A stretch of DNA of 6,834 nucleotides from UBA9980 sp964436235 (GTDB lineage Bacteria > Muiribacteriota > UBA9980). Within the stretch, counting starts at the first letter, position 1. Each line of letters opens with the position of its first letter. Shown piece by piece: positions 1 through 5,454 of this stretch. The stretch covers positions 1 to 6,834 of the forward strand of contig CAYTCW010000186.1 of the NCBI GenBank assembly GCA_964436235.1, read 5' to 3'. The position numbers and the translations under genes were made by a program. The notes under the pieces were generated by a model that was not told the origin of the DNA, ran no database searches, and was given only the letters and a program-made list of their open reading frames with translations.

Positions 1-34
1 AATAACTAACGGTCAAAAAGTAAAATGTCGCAAA

Positions 35-70
35 TTTCATGAAACAAAAATTATATTTTCATGGTATAAT
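35..70 (+). promoter_or_regulatory. Extended -10 promoter with overlapping palindrome, upstream of gene at 110
   Basis: A perfect TATAAT lies at 65-70 and is preceded by TGG, giving the extended -10 form TGnTATAAT. No good -35 hexamer sits 16-18 bp upstream (the matching bases are A-rich), which fits an extended -10 promoter. Transcription would start near 76-77, giving a leader of about 33 nt. A perfect 10-bp palindrome, TTTCATGAAA, occupies 35-44, where the -35 element would be, and its half TTTCATG recurs at 57-63, 22 bp away. This could be an operator, but that is inference; the -10 box is the supported part. Confidence 0.6.
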
Positions 71-96
71 GTTCTGCAAATAAAACAAGTTTAAAA

Positions 97-105
97 AAGG
101 AGCAT
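97..105 (+). promoter_or_regulatory. Ribosome binding site AAGGAGCAT of gene at 110
   Basis: GGAG at 99-102 lies 7 nt before the ATG at 110, an ideal spacing, and fixes that start. The same AGGAGCAT block with identical spacing precedes the gene at 1493, so the element looks like this genome's preferred initiation region. Confidence 0.8.
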
Positions 106-109
106 ATAA

Positions 110-1375
110 ATGAAGATAAAAACAAATACAGGTTTTATAGCGATTTACATCATGTTTTTTTCTTTGATCTGCGCGGCCTTCTTTACCGCGCCCGCCTCCG
201 CCGCCGCGGAACCCGGCTATAATTCATTCAAATGGGCCGACGTCCAGCGAAACCCGGTCCTTGAAAACCGCCGGCCCGACGGAAGTTTTTTATTGAGCAA
301 TATCAGATGGGGATTCGAAAATAATGACACTCAAAAACCTGTCTGGAAAAAAGCGGTCTTAAACAGCTCCAGGGTTAAAAGCGTCTATTTCTTTTTAAAA
401 CCCTTCCCGCCCGAATGGCTCGTCGCGCACGCGTTTCTTCTTTTCGAATTCGAGGAAGACTCTCCTTTAACCACGACTGAAGGCGAAGTATCGCGCGGCC
501 TGATACTTTCCATCGAACCGCAATACCGCTTCGGGCGCTCATACGGGACGCCGCAGACCGAAAACCCCATGTATATAGTATATCAACTGTCCTCGCGCGA
601 AGACTACCTGCAGGTATGCTCTATAGAAAAAACTAAAGCTCTATTTCCGTTCAGGCTCAATTTCAATGAACAGCAAAAGGCCAAACTTCTTGAAAGCGTT
701 ATTGCCGCCGCCTGCGGAAACGATACGGCTAACAATAAATATGATCTTTTAAAAAACAACTGCATAAATAACCTTTTCGACCTCTTCAACACGGTATTAA
801 CCAGCGAAAGAAAATTCCGGAAAAATTTCTTCAAGTCACTCGCTAATCCGCGAGTATCCACTCCGCAGTTATGCGTGCGCACTTTACGCAGCTTCAGTTT
901 AATTGCCCAGGCGCTGCCGCCAGTCAAAAATATGAACGCTCCGATAAAACTCGCGGGCGCCGACCTGGAAAAATCATCGGCTAAAGCTAAAACGCTCTGC
1001 GGCGCCGTTGACAGGCTTTCATATACTATCCTGCGCGCCATAGACACTCAAGTATTAAATAAATACACTCTAAAAACAATACTTTACAACAAAGACGCCG
1101 ATTATGCCGTGTGGATGCATGTTCCGGGCGTAATTCCGGGATCGCCCGAAACCGGCGAATTTTTCGCGGGTGAAGAATTTACGGCCGCAATAGACGCGGC
1201 TAAAAACGATAAAGAATTAAAAGCGGTTTTAATATCGGCCTTCAAAAACTTCAAAGCCGCCATTAACCTCAGAATGAGCTACGCCGGCGCCGATGTTTCG
1301 GTTTTTATAGGCTCTAATATAAGCCGCATACACGATTCAATAACAAAATATGTAAAAGCGTCAATTATTAAATAA
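110..1375 (+). CDS. Exported DUF4105/Lnb-like protein (putative permuted papain-fold thiol enzyme)
   Basis: A 421-residue protein with a Sec signal peptide: positive n-region (MKIK), hydrophobic core about 9-27, and probable cleavage after the APASAAA stretch near residue 33. No lipobox is convincing (SLIC at 18-21 does not fit). After about 60 residues come WLVAHAFLLFEFE (103-115) and, further on, YDLLKNNCINNLFDLF (211-226). A His before a beta strand, followed later by Y-x(5)-N-C at the start of a helix, is the arrangement in DUF4105 proteins, the domain found in the Bacteroides lipoprotein N-acyltransferase Lnb, and more broadly in circularly permuted NlpC/P60-like enzymes. His107 and Cys218 would be the catalytic pair. 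The C-terminal half (about 240-421) has no domain I recognise. The protein should act in the periplasm or outside the membrane. Start choice rests on the strong Shine-Dalgarno at 97-102. It is followed in the same orientation by the gene at 1493, 117 bp away. The family call rests on motif recall only and the substrate is unknown; an amidase or endopeptidase role is an alternative. Confidence 0.6.
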   Translation: MKIKTNTGFIAIYIMFFSLICAAFFTAPASAAAEPGYNSFKWADVQRNPVLENRRPDGSFLLSNIRWGFENNDTQKPVWKKAVLNSSRVKSVYFFLKPFPPEWLVAHAFLLFEFEEDSPLTTTEGEVSRGLILSIEPQYRFGRSYGTPQTENPMYIVYQLSSREDYLQVCSIEKTKALFPFRLNFNEQQKAKLLESVIAAACGNDTANNKYDLLKNNCINNLFDLFNTVLTSERKFRKNFFKSLANPRVSTPQLCVRTLRSFSLIAQALPPVKNMNAPIKLAGADLEKSSAKAKTLCGAVDRLSYTILRAIDTQVLNKYTLKTILYNKDADYAVWMHVPGVIPGSPETGEFFAGEEFTAAIDAAKNDKELKAVLISAFKNFKAAINLRMSYAGADVSVFIGSNISRIHDSITKYVKASIIK

Positions 1376-1435
1376 TTTAGCTTAGTCTAGCTTAATTTTG
1401 TTTAGCTTAGTTTAATTTGTTTAATTTAACTTAAT
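1376..1435. repeat. Degenerate 5-bp tandem repeat (consensus YTTAR)
   Basis: Directly after the stop codon at 1373-1375 the sequence reads as twelve consecutive pentamers: TTTAG CTTAG TCTAG CTTAA, then TTTTG TTTAG CTTAG TTTAA, then TTTGT TTAAT TTAAC TTAAT. The 10-mer TTTAGCTTAG occurs at 1376-1385 and again at 1401-1410, 25 bp (five units) apart. The later units drift in phase and composition. A 5-bp unit is not a multiple of three, but the tract is intergenic. It fills about half of the spacer before the gene at 1493. Confidence 0.7.
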
Positions 1436-1451
1436 ATCACCAAAATTTCAG

Positions 1452-1467
1452 CGGGCCGGCCGGCCCG
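1452..1467. repeat. 16-bp GC-only palindrome before gene at 1493
   Basis: CGGGCCGGCCGGCCCG is perfectly self-complementary and sits inside otherwise AT-rich intergenic DNA, ending 14 bp before the AGGAG of the next gene. As RNA it could fold into a 6-bp GC stem with a GGCC tetraloop; as DNA it is a symmetric site. There is no T-run after it, so it is not a standard intrinsic terminator. Its core GGCCGGCC recurs at 3309-3316, just past the stop codon of the same gene. Confidence 0.6.
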
Positions 1468-1480
1468 GCTTATAAACCAA

Positions 1481-1488
1481 AGGAGCAT
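1481..1488 (+). promoter_or_regulatory. Ribosome binding site AGGAGCAT of gene at 1493
   Basis: GGAG at 1482-1485 lies 7 nt before the ATG at 1493, the same layout as at 97-110. It supports this ATG as the start. No convincing separate promoter is visible in the 117-bp spacer, so read-through from the promoter at 65-70 is plausible. Confidence 0.8.
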
Positions 1489-1492
1489 TAAG

Positions 1493-3307
1493 ATGAGCAG
1501 AACACGATTTTACGCATTAATCATATTTACGGCCGCCGCGCTGTTTTTATTTCTTTCATCCGCGCCGCAGCAGGCGCTCGCCGTAACCAATATTTCCTGC
1601 TATAAACCGATAGCGCCCTGGACGGGAAGACTTATCCTGCCCGCCGCAAACGCTCGCACCGAAGACGGATCGGTACTTTTCGAAATTCACAACAGCCCGC
1701 GCCCCGAACTTATAGGCAAAACCGTCCGTCTGCGCTGGAACCTTTCTAAGGCCGAAGACGCCTGGTTTTCGCGCCTGCGTCCCGATCTCAACTTCGATGC
1801 GGCAAAAGTCGAAACCGCCAAAAAACACTCACTGTTATTACCCGTGAGGCTTTCCGGCTGGAAAAAAGTCAGCCCGCTCGAATCTCTCGCCGGCGCGCGC
1901 GCCGAAGACGATGTCTATGCCGCCCTTAAATCGCCCGTCTTTCAAAACGGCTCGCTTTATATCAATGAAGAACCCGTCCAGATATGCGGTTCGCACGTCG
2001 CGCTCGTCAAATTCAGCGGCGCCGCCAACGGCAATTTCAGGAGCGTGACGCATTATAATCCGGCCGCTCGCGCCTTCAGCGGCCCTTCCGAAACCGTCAG
2101 CATAGCGCCCCGAACTTATATACCGGGAAAAAAAGATATAGTTTCCTCAACCGTCGATATCGAAAAATCCAACTTCAACTATAACGGCGGTTACTATATA
2201 TACGGAATTCCGCGCTCCGGCGGATTTGAAGTAATGGCGCTCGAACCGCGCGGCGCTAATTCGCTTGCGCCCTCGCAATATCTCGGCGGTAAAGCAAACG
2301 CCAAAAAATATATAAGCAGCAAACATTTTTCGGAAATGTCGCCCGGAATGAGACGCAGCACCCTTATCATGCCCGAAACCGCCGCGCCGCTCACCTACGC
2401 CCGAAACGACGGAGGCGACACGGCCGATTATATTCGGAAGAACTGGCCTATCGGCACTTATTCTATAGTCGTGCATCTATTCGGCTGGCGCAAAAACACG
2501 CTGACCGGCGAGAGCGGAGCTCAGGCTTTCGGCATCGTAACCGGCCACTTCGCCTTCGGCATCGCCTCGGTAATAATAGATCCTTTTACCGGTGAAAAAC
2601 GCTTCGACATAGAATACAAGCAAGTTTACGCCCATAACAACACCGGCATAATATCCGGCGCGCACAAGTGGCATTCATATATGGGCAGTCTAAAGCGCGG
2701 CTGGATGTACACAATACCCGTTTCAGACACTATAATCCAGCTGCCCGAGCTCATGCCCTACGATATCGCCGGCTGGAAGATCGATCCCTTAAAGGGCTTT
2801 TCGCGCGTTACGGAAATGATGATGGCGGTTTATCGCACCGGCGCCGGCAGCGGCGTTTCAATGGTGCGTCCCGATATTTCCTGCGTCCAGGACTCGCATT
2901 ACGCTCTTTACGCATCACTCATGGTTTTTGAAAACGGCATACTCGGCAGCCCGAAAGCCGTCGAATGGATCAAAAATAATCCGGGCAGCGACGGCGTCAA
3001 AAGATTCAATTCATTAAGAAATTTAGTACAGCAGCTTAAAGACAGAACGACGATACTCGGCGTCGCTCGCAAAGACTGGCGCGCCCACTTTTCAAACCCG
3101 CTCGGCACGCGCGATCCGGGAAAGGCCGAACAGGTTATACGCGCGCTGCTTTCGATCAAATCGGTATTTCCGAGAGACGGCAACGACAACCTGCTCAATC
3201 TCGCCACCGACAGAAGCGCGCGCATGTGGAGCATTTTAACGGCAATGAGCGGCGGAAAGATCGAAGGCCTCTGGCCTATAACTCCGACCTCGTTAGTTAA
3301 CCATTAA
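1493..3307 (+). CDS. Exported protein resembling 'predicted Abi (CAAX) family protease' soluble region
   Basis: A 604-residue protein with a clear signal peptide (hydrophobic core about 6-22, probable cleavage after QQALA at residue 30). The mature N-terminus runs APWTGRLILP (41-50), LIGKTVRLRW (73-82) and SPLESLAGARAEDDV (127-141). The central region has GTYSIVVHLFGW (321-332), TGHFAFGIASVIIDPFTGE (350-368), FDIEYKQVYAHN (371-382) and RGWMYTIPVSD (402-412). Next come AVYRTGAGSGVSMV (445-458) and SCVQDSHYALY (463-473). From memory this motif series matches a cyanobacterial family annotated 'predicted Abi (CAAX) family protease'. That label depends on a CPBP membrane domain; here I see no multi-pass membrane region or EExxxR motif, so the label should not be carried over. 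His352 and Cys464, a His at a strand followed by a Cys at a helix start, suggest a permuted papain-like active site; this is inference. Residues 485-604 are soluble and unrecognised. It lies 117 bp after, and in the same direction as, the DUF4105-like gene, and ends 15 bp from a convergent gene. Confidence 0.55.
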   Translation: MSRTRFYALIIFTAAALFLFLSSAPQQALAVTNISCYKPIAPWTGRLILPAANARTEDGSVLFEIHNSPRPELIGKTVRLRWNLSKAEDAWFSRLRPDLNFDAAKVETAKKHSLLLPVRLSGWKKVSPLESLAGARAEDDVYAALKSPVFQNGSLYINEEPVQICGSHVALVKFSGAANGNFRSVTHYNPAARAFSGPSETVSIAPRTYIPGKKDIVSSTVDIEKSNFNYNGGYYIYGIPRSGGFEVMALEPRGANSLAPSQYLGGKANAKKYISSKHFSEMSPGMRRSTLIMPETAAPLTYARNDGGDTADYIRKNWPIGTYSIVVHLFGWRKNTLTGESGAQAFGIVTGHFAFGIASVIIDPFTGEKRFDIEYKQVYAHNNTGIISGAHKWHSYMGSLKRGWMYTIPVSDTIIQLPELMPYDIAGWKIDPLKGFSRVTEMMMAVYRTGAGSGVSMVRPDISCVQDSHYALYASLMVFENGILGSPKAVEWIKNNPGSDGVKRFNSLRNLVQQLKDRTTILGVARKDWRAHFSNPLGTRDPGKAEQVIRALLSIKSVFPRDGNDNLLNLATDRSARMWSILTAMSGGKIEGLWPITPTSLVNH

Positions 3308-3317
3308 CGGCCGGCCG
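3308..3317. repeat. GC palindrome CGGCCGGCCG between convergent stop codons
   Basis: A perfect 10-bp palindrome fills most of the 15-bp gap between the stop at 3305-3307 (+) and the stop at 3323-3325 (-). On the plus strand it is followed by CCCC and TTTATTTT, so it might act as a poor GC-then-T terminator for the plus-strand gene, but the stem would be only about 3 bp. It shares GGCCGGCC with the palindrome at 1452-1467. Confidence 0.4.
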
Positions 3318-3322
3318 CCCCT

Positions 3323-3784
3323 TTATTTTCCGGATTTTGCGGTTACCGATTCGATTTCCAGCTTCATCATTGCGATACTATCGTAAGTTTTATCGCTTTT
3401 GATGAAGCGTTTTTTCATTTCAAGCGGCTCTTTCTCGAGGTGATTGAACATGGCCTCCATGGCGTATTTCTTTTCATCGAGCCCGTCGATCACCGACATT
3501 TTCCCGTAAACCGCGAGCGAGCTATATTTATGCTGACAGTCGTTTTCAATATATCCGAGGTCTTCGATAATAATCGCGCAAACGCGTGGATTTTCTTTTA
3601 TAAAATCTATTTTCAAGCCCTTCAGCGCCGAATGAAAATACATCGAATCGGTCTTTTCATCATAACCATAGCTTAAAGTAACCGCGTACGGCTCGTTATT
3701 TCTGCACATGGCAATTACCGCATATTTTCCGGCTTTAAAAAGCCTTAATATTTCATCTTTATCGCTTATCATACATTCCGGCTT
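3323..3784 (-). CDS. Pyridoxamine 5'-phosphate oxidase-like flavin-binding protein, 5' end lost in assembly gap
   Basis: The visible 153 codons encode the C-terminal, nearly complete part of a small FMN-binding split-barrel protein of the pyridoxamine-phosphate-oxidase-related (NimA-like) group. Supporting segments are AGKYAVIAMCRNNEPYAVTLSYGYD, SMYFHSALKGLKIDFIKENPRV, ENDCQHKYSSLAVYGKM and the EKKYAMEAMFNHLE helix. In this family the PY and YFHSA..G.K segments line the flavin site; the members are usually about 150-165 residues, so only a few to about ten N-terminal residues should be missing, hidden in the N run. The true substrate is unknown; relatives bind FMN, F420 or haem and are not necessarily pyridoxine enzymes. 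It has no signal peptide in view and looks cytoplasmic, unlike its neighbours. The open frame continues through the gap into a peptidase gene; I treat that as an artefact. It converges on the gene ending at 3307. Confidence 0.85.
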   Translation of the reverse strand, partial: KPECMISDKDEILRLFKAGKYAVIAMCRNNEPYAVTLSYGYDEKTDSMYFHSALKGLKIDFIKENPRVCAIIIEDLGYIENDCQHKYSSLAVYGKMSVIDGLDEKKYAMEAMFNHLEKEPLEMKKRFIKSDKTYDSIAMMKLEIESVTAKSGK

Positions 3785-3884
3785 NNNNNNNNNNNNNNNN
3801 NNNNNNNNNNNNNNNNNNNNNNNNNNNNNNNNNNNNNNNNNNNNNNNNNNNNNNNNNNNNNNNNNNNNNNNNNNNNNNNNNNNN
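3785..3884. other. Assembly gap (100 N)
   Basis: Exactly 100 unknown bases, the usual placeholder for a gap of unknown size. Both flanks are coding on the minus strand, but they belong to unrelated families: an exported C11 peptidase to the right and a cytoplasmic flavin protein to the left. The missing DNA should contain at least the peptidase's C-terminal end and stop codon, an intergenic stretch, and the first codons of the flavin protein, which is hard to fit in 100 bp. Further genes may be missing. Confidence 0.95.
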
Positions 3885-5071
3885 ATGGTGATAAAATCGC
3901 CGAGATCGGCATAATCCCTGTAGGTAAAGCGCTGGGCCGCCGCCGAACTTTTTTTGATAATATCGCGCAGCTTGTCGCCGTGCTCGATCACATAAGCGCA
4001 AAAGCCGTCTAACTCAGTTTTAAGCGCCTCTACGCGCGAGCAATCGACTACCGAATAAGTATGAGGCGTATCGGTTTTAATAAACTTATCGGCGAACGCG
4101 CCGGCGATAAAAATTGAAAGCGCCTTAGCCGATACCCGAGGGTATTTCTTTATCAATTCGCAGACAGGATAGTACGGCATTCCGCTGTCCGGCTCGATAT
4201 CTTCAGCCGCGCAAATATAACTAACGCCGTCTTTTACTTCATAGGCTATTTCAAGCATCTGCATCAGGCAGGCGTCCATTATAAGTATGTCGAGCTTCTT
4301 TCCGGCGATATCCCGTATAACTCGCATCGCCTCGCCGAGAGCGGGCGTCGAAATATTATTTTTAGAATCAAAATCGTATGCGATTCCTTTTTTTTCGGAA
4401 TTAGTCGCGCCTGCGGCGCGAGCCGGCGATTTCCAGCCGGAACCGTGGTTCCATATAACTAACGCGTATTTTTCGGCCGGATAATTTTTCGCCGACCAGC
4501 TGAAAAAATCGATAAGAGTCCTGTGATCGCCCATATCGACTTCGCCCATTTCATCTTTCATTTCAGATATCGCGCCCCAGTCGTCTTCCTGACTTCCCGC
4601 AACGCGTTTATTGATACAATACCTGCGCGCCGGGCCGTTCGCACGGTCGAGCTGAACTAATATCGCCGCATCCTTCGAAGAACCGCAAAGTTCGAGCTCC
4701 GCGATGTCTTCGGGCCCGCGCGCGTCAAGATCATTGTCCGCGCACATATACACCATAAAGGTCCATTTTCTTAAAGACTCCTTCCGGGGTTCCGCCTTTT
4801 CCGGCGCCGCCACCCGCGTAACCTCCGCAGCCTCAGCCTCTATCGCCGCATTCATCGACGCGTTTGGCGTCCCGGTCGGCTTTAGCGCATCTGACGCCCC
4901 CGCAGCCCCGGCCGCTACAGGCAGATTCAATAACGCAATCCCAGATATTAAAGAAAACACGGCAAATACAATCACTATCATTATCGATTTCGATTTCAAC
5001 TTTTTATTATCTTTAATATTTTTCGTCGCTTTCATACTTTTCTTATCTTTCATACTTTTCATCTCTTTCAT
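3885..5071 (-). CDS. Exported clostripain-family (peptidase C11) cysteine peptidase, 3' end lost in assembly gap
   Basis: The 395 visible residues hold most of a C11 peptidase. Order: lysine-rich n-region with a hexapeptide repeat (1-29, 12 Lys), hydrophobic signal or anchor segment (30-49), Ala/Pro/Glu-rich linker (51-98), then the core starting RKWTFMVYMCADNDLD (101-116). Catalytic motifs are YALVIWNHGSGW (His209, codon 4445-4447) and LDILIMDACLM (Cys268, codon 4268-4270). Asp266 of the DAC motif corresponds to the residue that gives C11 enzymes their preference for Arg/Lys at P1. Basic residues between the two motifs (K214, R218, K227, K228) are possible autoprocessing sites, as known for clostripain and PmC11. 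CAAEDIEPDSGMPYYPV (287-303) is also typical of the family. The sequence stops at DYADLGDFIT, where the usual C-terminal part should continue. It likely acts outside the membrane. An in-frame TGA upstream limits the start to 5071 or later, and no strong Shine-Dalgarno marks any of Met1, 4, 7, 13 or 31, so the start is uncertain. Confidence 0.9.
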
Positions 5072-5096
5072 GTCTTTAATACTTTTCGTAATTCTT
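4998..5096. repeat. 18-bp imperfect tandem repeat across the peptidase start
   Basis: On the plus strand, units begin at 4998, 5016, 5034, 5052 and 5079, with a 9-bp half unit ATGTCTTTA at 5070-5078. The two closest copies are ATACTTTTCTTATCTTTC (5034-5051) and ATACTTTTCATCTCTTTC (5052-5069). The tract encodes the lysine-rich repeat at the peptidase N-terminus (MKEMKS, MKDKKS, MKATKN, IKDNKK) and continues past the start codon into untranslated DNA. A related pyrimidine-rich pattern, with units starting at 5135, 5151 and 5170, extends it further upstream. Because the unit is a multiple of three, copy-number change inside the gene would keep the reading frame. Confidence 0.75.
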
Positions 5097-5454
5097 TTAA
5101 ATCATATGGTTACCTTATTTTTTGATGCTTTTCCACTTTTCGTATTTTTTACACTTTCTGTATTTTTTTACTTTTCTTATTTCTATTTAATGATTTTATT
5201 TTGAAACGATATAAATTTTAACACATTTTTACTTAAAAAAACATCAAAAAAATAATAGATAGATTAAATATTAAAAAAGTCGTATTTTTATTAAAATTTT
5301 ATTGAAAAAATGTAGTATAATTGTACTGAGTTTTATATTCAGGCAATCCTTTTTAAATTTTATCAGGAGCATTATTTTTAACTCGTGTTTTTTAGCGTTT
5401 ATTATCCTTTTATAATTTTTTATAAAAATATAATCCAAAAAAAAGGCGGAAACA
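5072..5454. other. AT-rich divergent intergenic region, 383 bp
   Basis: The region separates the minus-strand peptidase from the plus-strand gene at 5455. Its left part (5072-5188) is the continuation of the repeat tract. The middle (5189-5300) is A/T-rich without an evident gene or RNA fold. A weak minus-strand promoter could be TGTTAAAAT, an extended -10 at 5215-5223, though with no good -35 at normal spacing. The right part has the plus-strand TATAAT at 5316-5321 and an unused-looking AGGAGCATTA at 5365-5374. I see no convincing complete small gene here. Confidence 0.7.
5316..5321 (+). promoter_or_regulatory. Candidate -10 box TATAAT for gene at 5455
   Basis: A perfect TATAAT with TG at 5311-5312, close to but not in the exact extended -10 position. 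The -35 region at 17 bp spacing is AAAATT, a poor match. It sits in a partly symmetric AGTATAATTGTACT (5314-5327). Start of transcription near 5328 would leave a leader of about 127 nt. Two other TATAAT strings at 5411 and 5429 are nearer the gene but are expected by chance in such AT-rich DNA. Confidence 0.4.

Noticed and set aside
604..1047. 147-codon minus-strand frame inside the first gene
   Set aside because: It is antisense to a gene with a signal peptide, promoter and Shine-Dalgarno, and has no recognisable motif or initiation site of its own.
1376..1435. CRISPR array or transposon end
   Set aside because: The units are 5 bp with no spacers, and no transposase or terminal inverted repeat is nearby.
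1493..3307. CAAX/CPBP membrane protease
   Set aside because: Apart from the signal peptide there is no multi-pass hydrophobic region and no EExxxR or HxxxN motif pair, so protease activity of that type is not supported.
3323..5071. A real peptidase-flavoprotein fusion gene
   Set aside because: The join consists only of 100 unknown bases; both halves match separate families and the peptidase lacks its C-terminal end.
4704..5204. 166-codon plus-strand frame with a strongly hydrophobic phenylalanine-rich tail
   Set aside because: The hydrophobic tail is the reverse of the lysine-rich repeat tract (AAA/AAG read as TTT/CTT), and the frame is antisense to the well-supported C11 peptidase.
5411..5434. 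Additional TATAAT boxes at 5411-5416 and 5429-5434
   Set aside because: They have no -35 partner and the second leaves no room for a leader before the ribosome binding site; such strings are common in this A/T-rich stretch.
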